Shown one piece after another: positions 58,088-64,000 of a DNA stretch of 64,000 nt. The stretch lies in NCBI GenBank assembly GCA_003576765.1, contig QEVP01000005.1, positions 1 through 64,000 on the forward strand, read 5' to 3'. The number at the start of each line of letters is the position of its first letter. The first letter of the stretch is position 1. A program made the position numbers and the translations under genes. Under the pieces are notes generated by a model. That model made no database searches, was not told the DNA's origin, and worked only from the letters and a program-made list of their open reading frames with translations. The DNA is from Pseudomonadota bacterium. GTDB taxonomy: Bacteria > Pseudomonadota > Alphaproteobacteria > Rhizobiales > Xanthobacteraceae.

Positions 58088-58675
58088 GTGGGCTTGATCG
58101 TGATGATTATCGGCCTCGTGCTGTTCCTCGGCGTCCACACACTGACGACGCATCGCGAGGCACGTGCCGCCGTACTTGCCCGGCTCGGCGGCGAAGGCCG
58201 CTACAAGGTCGCCTACTCGCTGGCATCGGCGGTCGGCCTTGCGCTCATCGTCTGGGGATTTGCCACCTATCGCGCGACCGGCTGGGTGCAGGTGTGGGAG
58301 CCGCCGACCTCGCTGCGCCACGCCGTGCTGCTCCTGATGTGGCTCGCCATCGTGCTGATCGTGGCGGCGTACCTGCGCGGCTACATCTATCTCCTCGTGC
58401 GCCATCCAATGCTGACGGGCGTGGCGCTGTGGGCACTCGCGCACCTCTTAGCGAACGGCGATCTCGGCTCCATCGTGCTGTTTGGCGCGTTCCTCGTCTG
58501 GGCCGTGTTCGACCGCATCACCCTGCTGTGGCGCAAGGACCGCGGCGCGCCGCAGATGCCGCTCGGCGGCATCGGCCACGACGCGCTCGCCATCGTTGCC
58601 GGCACCCTTGTCTATCTGGCGCTGGCTTTCGTGTTCCACCCGATCGTGATCGGCGTTCCGGTATTCGGAGTATAA
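58088..58675 (+). CDS. NnrU family membrane protein
   Basis: 195 aa with six predicted helices. Family-like sequence: MIIGLVLFLGVHTLTTHREA at the start, YSLASAVGLALIVWGFATYR, then RHPMLTGVALWALAHLLANG. NnrU was first linked to nitric-oxide metabolism in Rhodobacter denitrification, but distant relatives occur in genomes without it. No denitrification genes are nearby. GTG 58088 has GGGAG upstream. panB starts 3 bp after its stop, implying co-transcription. Confidence 0.85.
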   Translation: MGLIVMIIGLVLFLGVHTLTTHREARAAVLARLGGEGRYKVAYSLASAVGLALIVWGFATYRATGWVQVWEPPTSLRHAVLLLMWLAIVLIVAAYLRGYIYLLVRHPMLTGVALWALAHLLANGDLGSIVLFGAFLVWAVFDRITLLWRKDRGAPQMPLGGIGHDALAIVAGTLVYLALAFVFHPIVIGVPVFGV

Positions 58676-58678
58676 TCA

Positions 58679-59527
58679 ATGTCTGTACAAACCGCCGTGA
58701 AGCGCGTCACCGCGCCTGACGTCCTCGCGCGCAAGGGCGGCGAACCGCTGGTGATGCTGACCGCTTATCATGCCCATACCGCGCGGCTGGTCGATCGCTA
58801 TTGCGACATGATCCTGGTCGGCGACTCACTCGGCAACGTCATGCACGGGTTTGAGACGACGCTGCCGGTCACCATGGAGATGATGATCCTGCAGGGACAC
58901 GCGGTGATGCGCGGCTCCGAGCGGGCGCTAGTGGTGGTGGACCTGCCGTTCGGCTCCTACGAGGCATCGAAGGAGCAGGCATTCCATTCGGCCGCGCGCA
59001 TCCTCAAGGAGACCCACTGCGGCGCCGTGAAGATGGAAGGCGGCGAGCGCATGGCCGACACGATCGCGTTCCTGACCCAGCGCGGCATTCCGGTGATGGC
59101 ACATATCGGCCTGACCCCGCAGTCGATCAACGCGCTCGGCTCGTTCCGCTCGCAGGGCCGCGACGAAGCGCAGCGCCTGGTGGATGGCGTTAACGGCCCC
59201 GGCCCGATCCAGCGCGACGCCATCGCAGTGGCCGAGGCCGGCGCCTTCTCGGTGGTGATCGAGGCGGTGGCCGAACCGCTGGCCCGCAAGATCACCGAGA
59301 CGATCCGCATTCCGACCATCGGCATCGGTGCCAGCCCGGCCTGCGACGGCCAAGTGTTGGTGCTGGAAGACATGCTCGGCCTGTCCGAGCGGGTGCCGAA
59401 GTTCGTGCGCCGCTACGGCAACCTTGCCGCCGGCATCGAGGAGGCCATCAAGGGCTACGCCGCCGATGTGCGCAGCCGCGCCTTCCCCGGCCCCGACAAC
59501 GTCTACGCGCTCAAGCCCAAAGGGTGA
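58679..59527 (+). CDS. panB: 3-methyl-2-oxobutanoate hydroxymethyltransferase
   Basis: 282 aa TIM-barrel enzyme of pantothenate (vitamin B5, CoA) synthesis. Metal ligands Asp49 ([11 protein letters not shown]), Asp88 ([10 protein letters not shown]) and Glu120 (VKMEGG) are in place, with [20 protein letters not shown] and the catalytic Glu segment [10 protein letters not shown]. It starts at ATG 58679. No panC or panD neighbour is seen. Confidence 0.97.
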   Translation: MSVQTAVKRVTAPDVLARKGGEPLVMLTAYHAHTARLVDRYCDMILVGDSLGNVMHGFETTLPVTMEMMILQGHAVMRGSERALVVVDLPFGSYEASKEQAFHSAARILKETHCGAVKMEGGERMADTIAFLTQRGIPVMAHIGLTPQSINALGSFRSQGRDEAQRLVDGVNGPGPIQRDAIAVAEAGAFSVVIEAVAEPLARKITETIRIPTIGIGASPACDGQVLVLEDMLGLSERVPKFVRRYGNLAAGIEEAIKGYAADVRSRAFPGPDNVYALKPKG

Positions 59528-59612
59528 CGGGGCAACTACGGTTGCGGTCTCTTGCGAGAGCTTTGCCTTGTCAACGCCATACGACTAGGTTACGCCCCGC
59601 AACAAGCGCGCC

Positions 59613-59631
59613 GCGCGGCTTGAAGCCGCGC
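59613..59631 (+). other. Hairpin between panB and the YfgM-like gene
   Basis: GCGCGGC / GCCGCGC with a TTGAA loop, 18 bp before the next start codon and 85 bp after panB. It has no U tract, so it could hinder translation initiation of the downstream gene rather than end transcription. Confidence 0.35.
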
Positions 59632-59649
59632 CTTGGGGATGCCAGTTAA

Positions 59650-60303
59650 GTGACTGAGATATTTAGTGAAATAGATGACGAGCTGCGTCGTGAGCGACTC
59701 CAGAAGATCTGGGAGCGCTACTCGGCCGTCATCATCGGCGCGGCCGTGCTGTTGGTCGTCGCCGTTGCCGCCTGGCAGGGTTATGCGTGGTGGAGCGCCA
59801 AGCAGGCGGACGAGGCCGGCACGGCCTTCGAGCAAGCCGCGCAACTGGCCACCGAGGGCAAGCATGCCGAAGCCGAGGCGGCCTTCACCGCGCTCGCCGC
59901 CAACGCTCCCTCAGGCTATCGCACGCTGGCGCGGCTGCGCGCCGCCGCGGAGGCCGCCGCCCGCGATCCCAAGGCCGGCGTGCCGCTCTATGACGCCATT
60001 GCCGCCGACGGCAGTGTCGATGCGGCCAGCCGCGACTTGGCCCGCGTCCGCGCCGCCGGGCTTCTCGTCGATCAGGCAAGCTATGCCGACATGCTGTCGC
60101 GGCTCGAAGCGGCCACCAACGATTCCAATACCTACCATCACGCCGCCCGCGAATTGTTGGCGCTCTCAGCGTGGCGCAGTAACGATCCGACCGCGGCACG
60201 CAAATGGCTCGAGATGATCGCGGCCGACGAGACCACGCCGCCGAGCATGCGCCAGCGCGCCGAGGCGCTCCAGGCGCTGCTGCCGCCGGCGGCGCGAAGC
60301 TGA
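59650..60303 (+). CDS. YfgM-like membrane-anchored tetratricopeptide protein
   Basis: 217 aa. The N-terminal DDELRRERLQKIWERYS precedes one transmembrane helix (AVIIGAAVLLVVAVAAW, about residues 26-42), then a periplasmic all-helical TPR-like region (GTAFEQAAQLATEGKHAEAE and later repeats). This matches YfgM/TPR_21 proteins, described in E. coli as ancillary partners of SecYEG and PpiD. The start is GTG 59650. It precedes a lipoprotein and der, a linkage also seen in gammaproteobacteria (yfgM-bamB-der), supporting the call. Confidence 0.87.
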   Translation: MTEIFSEIDDELRRERLQKIWERYSAVIIGAAVLLVVAVAAWQGYAWWSAKQADEAGTAFEQAAQLATEGKHAEAEAAFTALAANAPSGYRTLARLRAAAEAAARDPKAGVPLYDAIAADGSVDAASRDLARVRAAGLLVDQASYADMLSRLEAATNDSNTYHHAARELLALSAWRSNDPTAARKWLEMIAADETTPPSMRQRAEALQALLPPAARS

Positions 60304-60322
60304 GCCGCTCATGGTGGCGCCG

Positions 60323-60832
60323 ATGTCTCGCACCAGACGCCCTTTGCAACGGCTGATCGCGGTTGCGGTGCTGGCCTCGCTCGGCCTTGCGCTGACCGCC
60401 TGCTCCGGCAGCGGCATCAACAATTTCGACCCGTCCGACATGCTCGACTTCCTGGATACCAAGAAGAAGCTGCCGGGCGAGCGCAAGCCGGTGTTCCCGG
60501 AGGGTGTGCCGGGGCTGGACCAGGGCGTGCCGCAAGAGCTCTACAGGAGCAACGTCGAGCGCCAGCAGCAGGAGGCAGCCGCGGCCGCCGCTGCCGAACA
60601 GCAGGCTGCCACGCCGCCGCCGGCCACAACCCAGCGGCCGAAGCGCGCGCCGAAGGCGGCACGTTCGTCCTCGCGCCCGTCGCGCGCCACGCCGCCTGCG
60701 CCCCAGCCCGCCGAACAGCCTGCGGAGCCGGCACCGCCCGCAGCCCGGCAGCAGCCATCGGCTCCGCAGCAGCCGGCACAAACTCAGGCGCCCTTCCCCG
60801 CACCGCTGCCGAGCGGCGGTTTCTCGCGCTGA
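60323..60832 (+). CDS. Small lipoprotein with low-complexity C-terminal half
   Basis: 169 aa. The lipobox LTAC (residues 24-27) follows a clear hydrophobic segment, so Cys27 should be lipidated. A short ordered-looking part (NNFDPSDMLDFLDTKKKLPG, FPEGVPGLDQGVPQEL) is followed by a Gln/Ala/Pro tail. It occupies the slot where gammaproteobacteria encode BamB, but it is far too short for a beta-propeller. It is conserved next to der in related genomes, from memory. Function unknown. ATG 60323 or 60311 may start it. Confidence 0.7.
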   Translation: MSRTRRPLQRLIAVAVLASLGLALTACSGSGINNFDPSDMLDFLDTKKKLPGERKPVFPEGVPGLDQGVPQELYRSNVERQQQEAAAAAAAEQQAATPPPATTQRPKRAPKAARSSSRPSRATPPAPQPAEQPAEPAPPAARQQPSAPQQPAQTQAPFPAPLPSGGFSR

Positions 60833-60873
60833 TCCCGCTCTCAGCCGTCCTGCCATAAGGGCACCGACCAACG

Positions 60874-62253
60874 ATGTCCTTCACGATCGCCATCATCGGA
60901 CGGCCGAACGTCGGCAAATCAACGCTGTTCAACCGCCTGATCGGCCAGAAGCTCGCACTGGTGGACGACCAGCCCGGCGTCACCCGTGACCGCCGCGAAG
61001 GCGCGGCGCGGCTTGGCGACCTGCGCTTCACCGCCATCGATACCGCCGGCCTCGACGAGGGGGCTTCCGGCTCGCTCGCCGCCCGCATGCAGGCGCAGAC
61101 CGAGAGCGCGGTCGCGGCCGCCGATGCGCTGATGTTCGTGGTCGATGCCCGCGCCGGGCTGACGCCGGCGGATCACGTCTTTGCCGACCTCGCCCGCCGC
61201 GCCGGCAAGCCGCTGGTGCTGGTCGCCAACAAAAGCGAGGGTCGCCACGGCGACGCCGGGATGATGGAAGCCTATGAGCTGGGGCTCGGCGAGCCGGTGG
61301 CAATCTCGGCCGAGCATGGCGAGGGCATGAGCGAGCTTTACGATGCGCTCCGCGCCATCATTCCTCATGAAGAGGAAGAAGAAGACGACGCTGCCGATGA
61401 CGCCGGGGACGACGACGCCCGGAGCGGCCGGCCGATCCGGGTCGCCGTGGTCGGACGTCCCAATGCCGGCAAATCGACACTGATCAACCGCCTGATCGGC
61501 GAGGAACGGCTATTGACCAGCCCCGAGGCCGGTACCACGCGCGACGCCATCGCGGTGGATGTGACATGGGGCGAACGCGCCTTCCGCATCTTCGACACAG
61601 CCGGCCTGCGCCGCCGCGCGCGCGTCGAGGACAAGCTGGAAAAACTCTCGGTCGCCGACGCCCTGCGCGCGGTCCGCTTCGCCGAAGTCGTGGTGGTGAT
61701 GATGGACGCCGAACGGCGCTTTGAGGAGCAGGACCTGCGCATTGCCGACCTCGCCGCCCGCGAGGGCCGCGCGGTGGTGCTGGCCGTCAACAAGTGGGAT
61801 CTGGTGGAGCGCCGCCCCGGGCTGATCGGCGAATTGCGTCAGGATGCCGACCGGCTGCTGCCGCAGATCCGGGGCGCGCCGATCGTCGCCGTATCGGCCA
61901 TGAGCGGTGACGGGCTCGACCGCCTGATGGCGGCCATCGTCGAGGCTTACGCGGTCTGGAACCGCCGGGTGCCGACCGCGGCGCTCAACCGCTGGTTCGG
62001 CCAGGCGCTCGCCGCCAATCCGCCGCCCGCGAAATCCGGCTCGCGGCTGAAGATGAACTACATCACCCAGGCCAAGGCGCGCCCGCCGAGTTTTGTGGTG
62101 TTCTGCACCCGCGCCGATGCCGTGCCGGACTCGTACCTGCGCTATCTCGCAGGCGGCCTGCGCACGAATTTCGACCTGCCCGGCACGCCGATCCGTATCG
62201 CGCTGCGCGAGAAGGCGAACCCGTTCGCGCACAAGGGCAAGCGCAGGGGGTGA
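60874..62253 (+). CDS. der: Ribosome biogenesis GTPase Der
   Basis: 459 aa with two GTPase domains in tandem, needed for 50S assembly. Domain 1: GRPNVGKST (9-17), DTAGL (56-60), NKSE (119-122). Domain 2: GRPNAGKST (194-202), [24 protein letters not shown]-like C-terminal domain follows ([31 protein letters not shown]). The linker between the GTPase domains is a very acidic run of Glu and Asp (about 166-182). It starts at ATG 60874 and converges with the SDR gene 3 bp beyond its stop. Confidence 0.97.
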   Translation: MSFTIAIIGRPNVGKSTLFNRLIGQKLALVDDQPGVTRDRREGAARLGDLRFTAIDTAGLDEGASGSLAARMQAQTESAVAAADALMFVVDARAGLTPADHVFADLARRAGKPLVLVANKSEGRHGDAGMMEAYELGLGEPVAISAEHGEGMSELYDALRAIIPHEEEEEDDAADDAGDDDARSGRPIRVAVVGRPNAGKSTLINRLIGEERLLTSPEAGTTRDAIAVDVTWGERAFRIFDTAGLRRRARVEDKLEKLSVADALRAVRFAEVVVVMMDAERRFEEQDLRIADLAAREGRAVVLAVNKWDLVERRPGLIGELRQDADRLLPQIRGAPIVAVSAMSGDGLDRLMAAIVEAYAVWNRRVPTAALNRWFGQALAANPPPAKSGSRLKMNYITQAKARPPSFVVFCTRADAVPDSYLRYLAGGLRTNFDLPGTPIRIALREKANPFAHKGKRRG

Positions 62254-62256
62254 GCG

Positions 62257-63003
62257 TTACAGCGGCGCCGGCGCGCGGAACGCCAGCAGCCGGCGCGTCG
62301 GATAATCGTAAAGCCTGCCGGTCTCGCTCCACGCGGGCAGGCACATCGGCAGAATGACCTCCGCCACCTGCTCCGGCGTGTCGAGCGTCATCGGGTCCTC
62401 GCCCGGCATCAGCGCCGCACGCATTTTCGTGCGGATCGGCCCCGGATTGATCAGATTGGCGCGCAAGGCGGTGTTGGCGGTCTCGTTGGCCCACACCCGC
62501 ACCAGGCACTCCAGTGCCGCCTTGGAGGTGGCATAGGGGCCGATATAGGCGCGCGCGCTGCTCGTCACGCCCGACGAGATGAACACCGCGCGCGGCGCAT
62601 CCGACTGCCGCAATAGCGGCTCCATGCAGCGGATGAGCTGGAAGTTGGCGGTGACGTTGACATCCATCACCGTCTTCCACGACAGCGGATCGACATGGCC
62701 GAGCGGCGACGCCGGCCCGAGCATACCGGCATTGCCCACCAGAACGTCGAGCTTGCCGTGGCGCTCGTTGAGCGCCGCCCCGAGCCGCGCGATGCCGTCA
62801 AGGTCGCTGACGTCGAGCGGCACCAGCGTCGCGCTGCCGCCCTGCCCGCGGATCGCATCGTCCAGTTCCTCAAGCCCGCCCTCGGTGCGCGCCACGGCGA
62901 CGATGTGCGCGCCCGCCTTGGCCAGCGCCACGGCGGTGGCGTAGCCGATGCCGCGCGAGGCGCCGGTGACGAGAGCGATGCGGGAGGCAAGCGGCTTTGT
63001 CAT
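62257..63003 (-). CDS. Short-chain dehydrogenase/reductase
   Basis: 248 aa classical SDR. The cofactor loop TGASRGIG is at residues 14-21, NAGMLGP is the structural NAG motif, and YATSK carries the catalytic Tyr and Lys with an upstream Ser in FISSGV. NADPH preference is suggested by the basic residue after the loop but is not certain. The end (LPMCLPAWSETGRLYDYPTR) is not FabG-like, so the substrate is unknown. It starts at ATG 63003 and is divergent from the GNAT gene. Confidence 0.88.
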   Translation of the reverse strand: MTKPLASRIALVTGASRGIGYATAVALAKAGAHIVAVARTEGGLEELDDAIRGQGGSATLVPLDVSDLDGIARLGAALNERHGKLDVLVGNAGMLGPASPLGHVDPLSWKTVMDVNVTANFQLIRCMEPLLRQSDAPRAVFISSGVTSSARAYIGPYATSKAALECLVRVWANETANTALRANLINPGPIRTKMRAALMPGEDPMTLDTPEQVAEVILPMCLPAWSETGRLYDYPTRRLLAFRAPAPL

Positions 63004-63050
63004 GAGCAGGGACTTTGTGCTAACGGCGCGGCACTGCGCGGAGAGAGATT

Positions 63051-63608
63051 TTGCACGTTATGCCCGAAAAGCCCGGCCCTGCCAAAGGCCCGAACCGCCT
63101 TTTCCAGTGGCGAGCGATGACGGCGGCCGATCTCGATAGGGTCGCGGCGATCGCGGCCGCCGTGCACCCGGCGTTTCCGGAAGATGCGGCGGTGTTCGCC
63201 GAGCGGCTGGGGCTTTATCCCGCGGGCTGCCTGATGCTCGACGGCGACGGCGGCTCGGCCGCCTATTGCCTCAGCCATCCATGGCGGGCCGGCGATCCGC
63301 CGGCGCTCAACATGCGGCTCGGCGCCCTGCCCGCACAACCTTCGACCTACTACATCCACGACATCGCGCTGATGCCGCAGGCACGCGGCAGAGGCGTGGC
63401 CGCTGCGGTGGTGGCGCAACTCGTGACGCTGGCGCGTGCCGAGCGGCTGCCGACGCTGTCGCTGGTCGCCGTCAACGGTTCGGGCGGGTTCTGGCGCCGC
63501 CACGGTTTTCGTGCCGTCGCCGACGCCACGCTCACCGCGCGGCTTGCCAGCTACGACGCGACGGCGACGTATATGGAGCGGCGGCTCACGCGCAAATTCC
63601 ATCCATAG
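63051..63608 (+). CDS. GNAT-family N-acetyltransferase
   Basis: 185 aa. The acetyl-CoA site is IALMPQARGRGVAAAVVAQL (R-G-x-G-x-A) with a following helix and FWRRHGFRAV, the motif-B end of GNAT. The N-terminus WRAMTAADLDRVAAIAAAVH is typical of the fold. TTG 63051 has GGAG seven bases upstream, so it is preferred, while ATG 63060 is too far from it; both give nearly the same protein. Substrate unknown. Confidence 0.83.
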   Translation: MHVMPEKPGPAKGPNRLFQWRAMTAADLDRVAAIAAAVHPAFPEDAAVFAERLGLYPAGCLMLDGDGGSAAYCLSHPWRAGDPPALNMRLGALPAQPSTYYIHDIALMPQARGRGVAAAVVAQLVTLARAERLPTLSLVAVNGSGGFWRRHGFRAVADATLTARLASYDATATYMERRLTRKFHP

Positions 63609-63639
63609 CTTTCGCCATTCGACGGAAACATGTCATCCG

Positions 63640-63728
63640 TCATGGCCGGACTTGTTCCGGCCATCCACGCCTTTCTTAACTGAGTTGCCGTTAAGTCGTG
63701 GATGCCCGGCATAAAGCCGGGCATGACA
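63640..63728. repeat. Palindromic intergenic repeat with GTCATGGCCGG ends
   Basis: Outer ends GTCATGGCCGG and the matching GGGCATGAC face each other, with inner pairs GGCCATCCACG / CGTGGATGCCC and GCCGG stems. The 89-bp unit would fold into a multi-stem structure. It fills the gap between the GNAT gene and prfC and ends 24 bp before the prfC stop. I recall GTCATGGCCGGGCTTGTCCC-type repeats of this kind in Bradyrhizobium relatives. Confidence 0.7.
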
Positions 63729-63752
63729 AAAGAACCGGCAGGTCGCCGGCAC

Positions 63753-64000
63753 TCACGCCTTCTTCACGTCCTTGATGTTGGCGAAGCGCATGCCCTCGGC
63801 GCGCTCGCGCGCATAGTCGAGATAGAACTGGTTTTTGGCGAGATAAACGAGATCGCCATCGACGTCCTCGGCGATGCTCGAACCGTTGGCGTTGACGAAG
63901 GTATCGAACACCTTGCGGTCGTCGGCCGAAATCCAGCGCGCCAGCGAGAACTCGCTCGGCTCGAACTCGACCGGCAGGCCGTATTCGGCGACTAGGCGCG
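63753..64000 (-). CDS. prfC: Peptide chain release factor 3, C-terminal end only
   Basis: 81 codons at the 3' end; the gene runs off the right edge. The visible end, ARWISADDRKVFDTFVNANG and then EDVDGDLVYLAKNQFYLD, closing RERAEGMRF, matches the C-terminal domain of RF3, the GTPase that releases RF1/RF2 after termination. The GTPase motifs lie outside the window. The stop is TGA 63755-63753 (KKA end). Confidence 0.85.
   Translation of the reverse strand, partial: RLVAEYGLPVEFEPSEFSLARWISADDRKVFDTFVNANGSSIAEDVDGDLVYLAKNQFYLDYARERAEGMRFANIKDVKKA

Overview
This 64 kb window is a gene-dense, GC-rich piece of an alphaproteobacterial chromosome. It looks like a member of the Hyphomicrobiales (Rhizobiales), probably close to Bradyrhizobium, Rhodopseudomonas or related Nitrobacteraceae/Xanthobacteraceae. 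The evidence is the HdaA-type DnaA regulator, the lptF-lptG-lptD-surA-pdxA-rsmA order, the fabD-fabG-acpP-fabF-mltG-yicC-gmk run, several lineage-typical small secreted proteins and lipoproteins, and several palindromic intergenic repeats of a kind familiar from rhizobial genomes. No tRNA, rRNA, insertion sequence, prophage, CRISPR array or secretion/defence island was found.

Layout. 0-2.4 kb: holB (partial), tmk and a D,D-carboxypeptidase, all minus. 2.4-5.3 kb: two long palindromes, a catalase and a divergent OxyR-type regulator. 5.3-11.3 kb: a mixed stretch of small enzymes and secreted proteins (GNAT, PaaI-like thioesterase, DUF6719-like, CreA, L,D-transpeptidase, polysaccharide deacetylase, DHFR-like, DoxX). 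11.3-22.3 kb: a mosaic repeat, maeB, aspS, rnd, then ppx, ppk, hdaA and a CDP-alcohol phosphatidyltransferase. 22.4-28.4 kb: purM-purN, TerC, ndk, a His-rich secreted peptide, a possible NepR-like peptide and a YheS-type ABC-F protein. 28.4-31.1 kb: a lipoprotein, holC and pepA. 31.4-40.1 kb: the LPS-transport cluster lptF-lptG-lptD followed by surA-like, pdxA, rsmA and an alcohol dehydrogenase. 40.2-47.0 kb: gmk, yicC, mltG, fabF, acpP, fabG and fabD on the minus strand. 47.1-49.8 kb: rpsF-rpsR-DUF2232-rplI with promoter, leader hairpin and terminator. 49.9-59.5 kb: a haem-motif protein with a very long disordered tail, then dnaB-alr-radA-cvpA-purF-nnrU-panB. 59.6-64 kb: a YfgM-like protein, a lipoprotein, der, an SDR, a GNAT and the 3' end of prfC.

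Functionally the window groups replication (holB, holC, dnaB, hdaA, radA), nucleotide supply (tmk, gmk, ndk, purM, purN, purF), envelope assembly (lptF/G/D, SurA-like, MltG, L,D-transpeptidase, D,D-carboxypeptidase, alr, phospholipid synthase), fatty-acid synthesis, translation (rpsF, rpsR, rplI, aspS, rsmA, der, prfC, ABC-F) and stress (catalase/OxyR, ppk/ppx). I did not find a convincing previously undescribed multi-gene system. The items most worth a second look are the possible NepR-like peptide, the haem-motif protein with the disordered tail, the two-domain L,D-transpeptidase, and the palindromic repeat families, one copy of which supplies the stop codon of rnd.
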